A stretch of DNA of 64,000 bases, taken from the NCBI GenBank assembly GCA_964520905.1, contig CAZFQL010000003.1, forward strand, positions 197,949 through 261,948, written 5' to 3'. A program made the translations under genes and the position numbers. The notes beneath the pieces were generated by a model. That model saw only the letters and a program-made list of their open reading frames with translations. It ran no database searches and was not told where the DNA came from. Below are positions 57,285-64,000 of this stretch, one piece after another; the first letter of the stretch is position 1; each line of letters starts with the position of its first letter. This DNA is from JAGVIE01 sp964520905 (GTDB taxonomy: Bacteria > Bacteroidota > Ignavibacteria > UBA10030 > SZUA-254).

Positions 57285-57357
57285 TAGCGCTAACGGGAAT
57301 CGAACCCGTATTACCGCCTTGAGAGGGCAGCGTCCTAAACCGTTAGACGATAGCGCC
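57285..57357 (-). tRNA. tRNA-Glu (CTC)
   Basis: Reverse strand: acceptor GGCGCTA/TAGCGCT, anticodon stem CTGCC/GGCGG, loop CTCTCAA giving anticodon CTC, T arm CGGG-TTCGATT-CCCG. Discriminator A; CCA not encoded. Confidence 0.95.
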
Positions 57358-57524
57358 AAAAGGATTACTTATCGAAAAAAATAGAGGAAAAAGACCTTTT
57401 TCCTCAAGGTGCGTCATCAATTTACTAATCCTGCCGCTCAAATTCAAATCGGTGGAACTGATCGTTGTCAATTGAAGTTTGATAATTTTAAAAAAATTAT
57501 TGAACTTACCTATCAGTATATACC

Positions 57525-58400
57525 ATGAATGAAAATATAGAAATAATTCTAACAGATGGTTTTGCGATAACCGATGGCGCATGGGGAACACAATTTCGTG
57601 AGTTCGGCATCGGACCCGGTGAATGCCCTGATGGATGGAACCTCTCTAACCCGCGGATTGTGGAAAAAATTGCACGGACGTACATTGAAGCGGGAAGCAA
57701 AATAATTTTAACAAACACATTCCGCGCTAACCGTATTTCTTTGGGAAGTTATGGACTCGGAGAAAGAACAAAAGAAATAAATCAAGCCGGGGTTAAAATC
57801 GCGGTGAGCGCCGTTCACAAACGTGCACTCGTTTTCGGCTCGATAGGTCCGACCGGCAAAATGTTTACATCTCGGTACATTAGTGACGATGAATTGTTCG
57901 ATGTCTATAGCGAGCAAGCGCAATTGCTTGTTGATGCCGGTGTAGATGCAGTAATGGTAGAATCGATGATCGATCTTACCGAAGCCAAGATAGCGTTGAA
58001 GGCAATTAAAGAAACAGGAATCCCTGTAGGTGTTTCTATGGTATTCGATGCAGGCAGAGAAAAAGACCTGACGATGATGGGTGATACGCCCGAACAAGCC
58101 GCGGCAGAATTAACAATGGCAGGCGCCGATATTATTGGTGCGAACTGCGGCTTGGGCATAGAAGAATACATCCCGATCCTGAGGCGCTTGCGCTCTTCAA
58201 CAAATAAACCGATCTGGATAAAGCCGAGCGCCGGCATTCCCGGAATCGTTCAGGGTAATATCGTCTATTCGACTTCCCCCCAAATTTTCGCCCAATATAT
58301 GAAAGTCCTTGTCTCACTTGGAGCGAGTTTCATCGGTGGATGCTGCGGGACGTCGCCGGAGTATATAAACTTGTTATGCAAGTTATTGAAAACAAAATAA
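57525..58400 (+). CDS. Homocysteine S-methyltransferase family protein
   Basis: 291 residues. TIM-barrel methyltransferase of the BHMT/MetH-N type: TDGAWGTQFREFGIGPGEC, ILTNTFRANRISL, VFGSIGPTGKMF, and the zinc ligands in GANCGLG and GGCCGTSPEYI (one plus two Cys). These enzymes move a methyl group from a methyl donor to homocysteine. It is 15 bp ahead of pdxB, an unusual partner, and the two are probably co-transcribed. Confidence 0.85.
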   Translation: MNENIEIILTDGFAITDGAWGTQFREFGIGPGECPDGWNLSNPRIVEKIARTYIEAGSKIILTNTFRANRISLGSYGLGERTKEINQAGVKIAVSAVHKRALVFGSIGPTGKMFTSRYISDDELFDVYSEQAQLLVDAGVDAVMVESMIDLTEAKIALKAIKETGIPVGVSMVFDAGREKDLTMMGDTPEQAAAELTMAGADIIGANCGLGIEEYIPILRRLRSSTNKPIWIKPSAGIPGIVQGNIVYSTSPQIFAQYMKVLVSLGASFIGGCCGTSPEYINLLCKLLKTK

Positions 58401-58415
58401 GAAATATCACCTTTC

Positions 58416-59564
58416 ATGAAAATTGTAGTAGATCGAAATATTCCATTGGTTGAGAAAGCATTCGGTTCGCTTGGTGAAGTCACAGCGATTAATTCAGATT
58501 CTTTTTGTGCTGAATCCGTACATGATGCCGATGCGCTTATTATTCGGTCGGAGACGAAAGTCGATCGTATTCTTCTTGATGGCAGTAATGTAAAATTTGT
58601 TGGAACAGCAACTATCGGAACAGATCACATCGATTTAGATTATCTTGCGTCGAGAAGGATTGCTATTGCCGATGCGGCGGGATGTAACTCAAACTCGGTG
58701 AAAGAATATGTCGTCTCCGCGCTTCTCTATCTTTCACAGTCGATGGGTTATTCATTCAAAGGAAAGACAATCGGAGTGGTGGGCGTAGGTAATATAGGCA
58801 GTAAGGTAGTGAAGGTCGCAGAAGCGCTTGGTATGAATGTACTCCAAAACGATCCGCCGCTCGCGCGCAAAACCGGTAATACGCGATTTGTTTCACTGAA
58901 TGAATTGAACTCAGCCGATATTGTCACTGTGCATGTGCCGCTGACGCGTACCGGTGACGATCCAACTTATCACCTGTTCGATAGAGACAGACTTCATAAA
59001 ATAAAGCAAGGGGCGATTTTCATCAACACATCCCGCGGCGCGATTGTTGAAACCGAAGCCCTGAAGGAGGCAGTTGCACAAAAACGATTAGGCGCTGCAA
59101 TCGTAGACGTCTGGGAAAACGAACCGAAAATTGATACCGATATTCTCTCAATGGTTACAATCGGAACTGCGCACATAGCAGGATATTCTCTCGAAGGTAG
59201 AATAAACGGGATGCTGATGGTACGTAAAAAATTTTGTGATTTCTTCGGCATAAAACCAGATTGGGATCACACGAAGGAACTTCCGCCACCCGAAATTACA
59301 GATATAAAATTGATTCCGCAGTCGGAGACGATTGAGAGAATTGTTCACCGTGTTGTCGAACGATGCTACGATATATCAATTGACGATACTAACCTGAAGC
59401 GGCTGTCGATATTGCCGGAAAAAGAACAGCCCGGTTATTTCAGAAAACTGCGTTCCGTGTACCGCAACAGACGGGAATTCCATAACGTGACGGTACAGAT
59501 TCCAGATGAGAACAAAGCATTAGCTGATATTTTTATCGCGCTCGGATACGGAATAAGCAAATAG
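58416..59564 (+). CDS. pdxB: Erythronate-4-phosphate dehydrogenase
   Basis: 382 residues. MKIVVDRNIPLVEKAFGSLG is the typical PdxB opening, and RSETKVDRILLDGSNVKFVG and TATIGTDHIDLDYL follow. NAD motif GVVGVGNIGSKVVKVA (about 119), catalytic Arg in INTSRGAIVETEA, Glu in WENEPKID, and His in TAHIAGYSLEGRINGM. The C-terminal PdxB dimerisation domain is present, which separates it from other 2-hydroxyacid dehydrogenases. It oxidises 4-phosphoerythronate in DXP-independent... pyridoxal phosphate synthesis of the PdxA/PdxJ route. Confidence 0.9.
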   Translation: MKIVVDRNIPLVEKAFGSLGEVTAINSDSFCAESVHDADALIIRSETKVDRILLDGSNVKFVGTATIGTDHIDLDYLASRRIAIADAAGCNSNSVKEYVVSALLYLSQSMGYSFKGKTIGVVGVGNIGSKVVKVAEALGMNVLQNDPPLARKTGNTRFVSLNELNSADIVTVHVPLTRTGDDPTYHLFDRDRLHKIKQGAIFINTSRGAIVETEALKEAVAQKRLGAAIVDVWENEPKIDTDILSMVTIGTAHIAGYSLEGRINGMLMVRKKFCDFFGIKPDWDHTKELPPPEITDIKLIPQSETIERIVHRVVERCYDISIDDTNLKRLSILPEKEQPGYFRKLRSVYRNRREFHNVTVQIPDENKALADIFIALGYGISK

Positions 59565-60024
59565 TAATTCAAATTTATTGATTATATTATAGTCAATTCC
59601 GAGTAATTATCAATTGGAAGTTTTTTTCTTTTCTTAATAGAGAACATTCTAATTTTCAGGAGAATCCATCCAGTATTTATTACGGCTTTGGCTAATATTA
59701 TGCTCCCGGTTAGAAATATTTGAGAGTTCCGATTTTGTTACCGATATTTAATATCTCGTGTATTTGACAATCTGGGAAAGATTAAGCAAGATTTAGAGTG
59801 ATTCAAATCACCCAAAATATCGAAGAATTTGGGTAATCTTCATAAAAGCGGTATGTTAAAATAAACACCTCAAAAAAGTAATAATCATAGCATTGTCTGA
59901 AAATTGGTGTTGATTCATAATATAACACTCAAATTTAACCGCCGAGACAATCGGTTGGCATTCAATTCAAATTTTACACTGAATTTAACTAGGAAATAAT
60001 ATTTTTTGGAACAGAGGACTTATC
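59565..60024. other. Intergenic stretch upstream of second giant gene
   Basis: 460 bp, AT-rich, no gene or strong hairpin. A possible ribosome site (GAGGAC, about 60014) precedes the ATG at 60025. Confidence 0.45.
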
Positions 60025-63000
60025 ATGATGAATAAAAAATCAATTATTCATAAATCCATTATTATCTTTGGATTATTCATCGCTGTTATCAATATTCTCG
60101 AAGCAGCGGAACCCAATCCGGGAGACTTTAGGACGAAGCAGTCCGGTAATTGGAACGATCCCGGAACATGGCAGGTGTACGATTTGACATCGATGACATG
60201 GGTTGATTCGACTGTCACACCGGGAATTGAGAACACGGTTTACATTGAAAATACAATGACTGTCACGCTAACCCGTGATGAAAGGTGTAATAACCTTTAT
60301 CTTTATGCAAATAATTTTCAGAACCGAATAGTCACTGAATCATACACCCTTGGTGTGAACGGCAAACTATCAGCGTACATTGATCCGGCTCCGGGTCGTC
60401 CGATAGGAGTTTTACCTTTCACTTCTTACTGGATCAACACGAGCGGCGGAGGAAAAATATCATTAGTTGGAACAAGCCGTGTGATTACGATGCCCGGTGA
60501 ATGGGGCGATGATCCACCCGGGTGGAGATTAGAGGTTGCATTGAATCCGGGTGAGACGGGTATCTTCAATACGAGTCTCAAAGCCGCACATATCACGATT
60601 GCCTCCGGTACAGTTGCCTTCACGCTTGCTAATTCATTTCGGCCCGATAGTGGGCGGGGAATAGGAACTTTGACTATCAATCCGGGCGCCACCTTACGAC
60701 TCAAAGCAGGCGTACTTCAAAGGTGGGATTTTGCAAATATAAATTCACACTTCGGAAAATTGGAGGTAAACGGTAGACTTGTCTATGACAGTACGGTAGT
60801 TGGTACTATAGGAGCGACAACAATCAATTTTAACGGCATAGTTGAGTATGCCGCCAACGGCGCCCAGACATTAGTTACACGTGGTGCCAATAGCTATGGC
60901 GCCAATCCAAACATATACACAAATTTAAAGTTGAGTGGATCGGGTACAAAGACGCTCGGTTTGAATACAACGGTTAATGGGATATTAACGCTGGCAGGTA
61001 CAGCCGGTTTATCACTTGATGCCTACACGCTGACCTATGGCAATTCATCAACACTTGAGTACGCAGGTTCAAGTATTCAAACAACCACCAATGCTGAATT
61101 TCCATCTTCAGGCGCTGCGGCAAATCTGAGAATAAACAATCCAAATGGTATAGCCCTTCATGCAACGAGAATACTAACAGGTCAGCTTGATCTCACCGAT
61201 GGGAATATCAATACAGGTGCTAATACATTGGCATTGAGCAGCACGGGTACGGTAGCGAGAACAGCGGGACATGTAAATGGCAATTTAAATAAATCGATTG
61301 GAATTGGATCGCCGGTCGTTACCTATGAGATTGGAGATGCGGCAAACTATACACCGGTAGATTTATCATTTCATAGTGTAACCACTTCGGGGGATGTAAC
61401 GGCAACAACAATACCGACTGAGCATCCTCAAATTGTATCATCGACGATTGATTCGAATAAAAGCGTTAACCGTTATTGGACACTGACAAATGCAGGGACT
61501 GTTTATTCTTCTTATGATGCGGTCTTTCACTTTGTAAGTCCGGATATCGATATCGGAACAAACACAAATAATGTGATAGCGGAGAAGTACGATGCACCGA
61601 GTTGGTCTAATGTAACTGTTGGGACAAGAACTTCAACAAGTACACAGATAACAGGGTTGAATAATTTCAGTGATTATGCTATTGGTGAGATCAGAACATA
61701 CTCAATAACAGCGACTACGGGGTTGCATGGAAATATTGCGCCATCGGGTGCAGTGATGGTTGAATACGGAGATAACCAATCATTTACGATTCTTCCGGAT
61801 GCAGGATATCACGTGGATAGTTTGTTTGTTGATGGTATTCATGTTGATTCAATATTAAGTTATACGTTCAATCATGTAACAGAGAACCACACGATCGAAG
61901 CTAACTTCGCTATCAACACCTATACAATTACATCATCAGTAGTCGGAAATGGAACGATTACACCATCAGGTATAACATCGATTGATCATGGAAGTAATCA
62001 ATCATACACATGGTCGGCAGATCCCGGTTACCATTTCAGTAATTTGTTGGTCGATGGGCTTCATCAAGATTCAACAAGTACTTATACATTTAATAATATT
62101 ACTCAGAACCATACCATTGAAGTTAACTTTGCCATCAACACCTATACAATTACATCCTCAGTAGTCGGGAATGGAACGATTACACCATCAGGTGTAACAT
62201 CGGTCAATCATGGAAGTAATCAATCATACACATGGTCGGCAGATCCCGGTTACCATTTCAGTAATTTGTTAGTCGACGGGCTTCATCAAGACTCAACAAG
62301 TAGTTATACGTTTTATAATATTACTCAGAATCACACGATCGAGGCAAGCTTTGCTATCAACACTTACACACTTACGGTGAATGCAGTAAACGGAACGGTT
62401 ACCAAGAATCCTGATCAGCCAACCTACAATCATGGAACAAGTGTTCAACTGACGGCGGTACCATCTACGGGTTATCACTTCGTGGATTGGACAGGTGATC
62501 TTACGGGATCGACTAATCCTGCAAACATTACAATGGATGGTAATAAGACAGTTACTGCTAACTTCGCTATCAATACATACACATTGACAGTTAACGCAGT
62601 AAATGGAACGGTTACCAAGAATCCTGATCAGCCAACCTACAATCATGGAACAAGTGTTCAACTGACGGCGGTACCATCTACGGGTTATCACTTCGTGGAT
62701 TGGACGGGTGCTATTACCGGCTCTACTAATCCTGTAACGGTGAGTGTAGACAGTAATATGACCATCACTGCTAACTTTGCTATCAATACTTACACGCTAA
62801 CAGTCAACGCAGTAAACGGAACGGTAACCAAGAGTCCGGATCAGTCAACCTACAATCACGGTACGAGTGTTCAACTGACGGCGGTGCCATCTACGGGTTA
62901 TCGCTTCGTGGATTGGACGGGTGCTATCACCGGCTCTACTAATCCTGTAATGGTGAGTGTAGACAGTAATATGACTATAACTGCTAACTTTGCAATCAAT

Positions 63001-64000
63001 ACCTATACACTTACAGTCAATGCAGTAAACGGAACGGTAACCAAGAATCCCGATCAGCCAACCTACAATCATGGAACATCGGTACAACTAACAGCGGTGC
63101 CATCTACCGGTTATCACTTCGTGAATTGGACTGGAGCTATCACCAGCTCTACTAATCCTGTAACGGTGAGTGTAGACAGTAATATGACCATCACTGCTAA
63201 CTTTGCTATCAATACTTACACGCTAACAGTCAACGCAGTAAACGGAACGGTAACCAAGAGTCCGGATCAAACTGCCTACAATCATGGAACAAGTGTTCAA
63301 CTGACGGCAGTACCATCTACAGGTTATCACTTCGTGAATTGGACTGGAGCTATCACCGGCTCTACTAATCCTGTAACGGTGAGTGTAGACAGTAATATGA
63401 CCATCACTGCTAACTTTGCTATCAATACTTACACGCTAACAGTCAACGCAGTAAACGGAACGGTAACCAAGAGTCCGGATCAAACTGCCTACAATCATGG
63501 CACATCGGTTCAACTAACGGCGGTGCCATCTACCGGTTATCATTTTGTCGATTGGACTGGCGATCTTACGGGATCTACTAATCCTGTAACGGTGAGTGTA
63601 GACAGTAATATGACTATAACTGCTAACTTTGCAATCAATACCTATACACTTACAGTCAATGCAGTAAACGGAACGGTAACCAAGAATCCCGATCAGCCAA
63701 CCTACAATCATGGAACATCGGTACAACTAACAGCGGTGCCATCTACCGGTTATCATTTTGTCGATTGGACTGGCGATCTTACGGGATCTACTAATCCTGT
63801 AACGGTGAGTGTAGACAGTAATATGACTATAACTGCTAACTTTGCAATCAATACCTATACACTTACAGTCAATGCAGTAAACGGAACGGTAACCAAGAAT
63901 CCCGATCAGCCAACCTACAATCATGGAACATCGGTACAACTAACAGCGGTGCCATCTACCGGTTATCATTTTGTCGATTGGACTGGCGATCTTACGGGAT
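60025..64000 (+). CDS. Giant secreted repeat protein (paralogue 2, 3' end outside window)
   Basis: At least 1325 residues from ATG (MMNKKSIIHKSIII, signal peptide) with no stop to the window edge. Residues 17-586 are essentially the same as the N-terminal region of the protein at 30533. Then three 74-residue InlB-B-like repeats (start codons at 61693, 61915, 62137) and at least 7.7 units of a 71-residue repeat (NTYTLTVNAVNGTVTKNPDQ; YHFVDWTGDLTGSTNP; TITANFA). The unique C-terminal domain and T9SS tail of the paralogue would be expected further on but are not seen. An adhesin or matrix protein role is inferred. Confidence 0.85.
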   Translation, partial: MMNKKSIIHKSIIIFGLFIAVINILEAAEPNPGDFRTKQSGNWNDPGTWQVYDLTSMTWVDSTVTPGIENTVYIENTMTVTLTRDERCNNLYLYANNFQNRIVTESYTLGVNGKLSAYIDPAPGRPIGVLPFTSYWINTSGGGKISLVGTSRVITMPGEWGDDPPGWRLEVALNPGETGIFNTSLKAAHITIASGTVAFTLANSFRPDSGRGIGTLTINPGATLRLKAGVLQRWDFANINSHFGKLEVNGRLVYDSTVVGTIGATTINFNGIVEYAANGAQTLVTRGANSYGANPNIYTNLKLSGSGTKTLGLNTTVNGILTLAGTAGLSLDAYTLTYGNSSTLEYAGSSIQTTTNAEFPSSGAAANLRINNPNGIALHATRILTGQLDLTDGNINTGANTLALSSTGTVARTAGHVNGNLNKSIGIGSPVVTYEIGDAANYTPVDLSFHSVTTSGDVTATTIPTEHPQIVSSTIDSNKSVNRYWTLTNAGTVYSSYDAVFHFVSPDIDIGTNTNNVIAEKYDAPSWSNVTVGTRTSTSTQITGLNNFSDYAIGEIRTYSITATTGLHGNIAPSGAVMVEYGDNQSFTILPDAGYHVDSLFVDGIHVDSILSYTFNHVTENHTIEANFAINTYTITSSVVGNGTITPSGITSIDHGSNQSYTWSADPGYHFSNLLVDGLHQDSTSTYTFNNITQNHTIEVNFAINTYTITSSVVGNGTITPSGVTSVNHGSNQSYTWSADPGYHFSNLLVDGLHQDSTSSYTFYNITQNHTIEASFAINTYTLTVNAVNGTVTKNPDQPTYNHGTSVQLTAVPSTGYHFVDWTGDLTGSTNPANITMDGNKTVTANFAINTYTLTVNAVNGTVTKNPDQPTYNHGTSVQLTAVPSTGYHFVDWTGAITGSTNPVTVSVDSNMTITANFAINTYTLTVNAVNGTVTKSPDQSTYNHGTSVQLTAVPSTGYRFVDWTGAITGSTNPVMVSVDSNMTITANFAINTYTLTVNAVNGTVTKNPDQPTYNHGTSVQLTAVPSTGYHFVNWTGAITSSTNPVTVSVDSNMTITANFAINTYTLTVNAVNGTVTKSPDQTAYNHGTSVQLTAVPSTGYHFVNWTGAITGSTNPVTVSVDSNMTITANFAINTYTLTVNAVNGTVTKSPDQTAYNHGTSVQLTAVPSTGYHFVDWTGDLTGSTNPVTVSVDSNMTITANFAINTYTLTVNAVNGTVTKNPDQPTYNHGTSVQLTAVPSTGYHFVDWTGDLTGSTNPVTVSVDSNMTITANFAINTYTLTVNAVNGTVTKNPDQPTYNHGTSVQLTAVPSTGYHFVDWTGDLTG
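60074..61784 (+). repeat. 1.7-kb near-identical duplication, copy 2
   Basis: Partner of 30582-32292, same strand, no gaps, offset 29492. The flanking 5' sequence (signal peptide start and promoter) differs between copies, and similarity drops from about 61785. Confidence 0.9.
62359..64000 (+). repeat. Tandem 213-bp coding repeats
   Basis: Units begin at 62359, 62572, 62785, 62998, 63211, 63424, 63637 and 63850 (last one cut by the window edge), all exactly 213 bp apart. Units at 63637 and 63850 are identical over the 151 bp visible. Three 222-bp units (61693, 61915, 62137) precede the array. Confidence 0.95.

Noticed and set aside
57038..57322. 94-codon frame upstream of tRNA-Glu
   Set aside because: It runs through the tRNA gene on the other strand and has no motif or ribosome site.
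62359..64000. Long regular repeats that could suggest a CRISPR-like array
   Set aside because: The units are 213 bp, in frame, and encode InlB-B-like protein repeats; there are no short repeats with unique spacers and no cas genes.

Overview
The window looks like chromosomal DNA of a moderately AT-rich bacterium of the Bacteroidota/Chlorobiota/Ignavibacteriota (FCB) group. The main argument is five secreted proteins that end in the type IX secretion (T9SS, Por) sorting tail: an NYPNPFN-type start, an IYN-x-LGQE core, an SG-[VI]-Y-F-Y-R block and a KKM-x-L-[LI]-K end. A sixth such protein runs off the right edge. No T9SS machinery gene, ribosomal gene or other taxonomic marker is present, so the lineage is an inference.

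Layout. 1-9309: a truncated T9SS protein, a lipoprotein, a two-gene minus-strand pair (class I methyltransferase and a GINT1-like beta-propeller protein) and a large secreted putative glycoside hydrolase. 9947-38262: a Wzx/Wzy-type capsule or exopolysaccharide locus. It holds a Wzc-like tyrosine kinase, an SLBB protein, Wzy, Wzx, the CapE-CapF-CapG set for UDP-N-acetyl-L-fucosamine, several GT4 glycosyltransferases, a CapA-like phosphoesterase coupled to an ATP-grasp enzyme, a UDP-glucuronate 4-epimerase-like enzyme, a LegB-like dehydratase with a nucleotidyltransferase and two more sugar reductases/epimerases, and a terminal WbaP/WcaJ-like priming transferase. A 1554-residue T9SS protein (30533-35197) sits inside this locus. 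Most genes overlap by ATGA/GTGA or lie a few bases apart. A 100-N scaffold gap at 22181-22280 joins two unrelated genes into a false fusion.

38354-45281: a metallophosphoesterase, two SGNH-like hydrolases (one lipoprotein, one T9SS), a serine-acetyltransferase-like protein, a membrane protein, and a response regulator coupled to a divergent GspE/PilB-like ATPase. 45370-48838: tRNA-Arg(ACG) and a gene-poor accessory stretch with structured intergenic DNA, a DUF1508-like small protein, a fragment resembling the C-terminus of a type I restriction specificity subunit, a PD-(D/E)XK-type putative restriction endonuclease and a REP-like palindrome cluster. 48860-59564: a TMTC-like TPR membrane protein, a Sll1717-type P-loop ATPase, a 1430-residue T9SS beta-propeller protein, tRNA-Glu(CTC), a homocysteine S-methyltransferase family protein and PdxB. 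60025-64000: a second giant repeat protein, open at the window edge.

The strongest unexplained signals are: (i) about 1.7 kb of almost identical DNA shared by the two giant repeat proteins 29.5 kb apart, whose ends then differ; (ii) a mosaic array of 213-bp coding repeats in the second; (iii) a response regulator/GspE-like pair lacking normal ATPase box residues; (iv) the restriction remnant and structured DNA beyond tRNA-Arg; (v) a CapA plus ATP-grasp pair that hints at amino-acid or peptide decoration of the polysaccharide.
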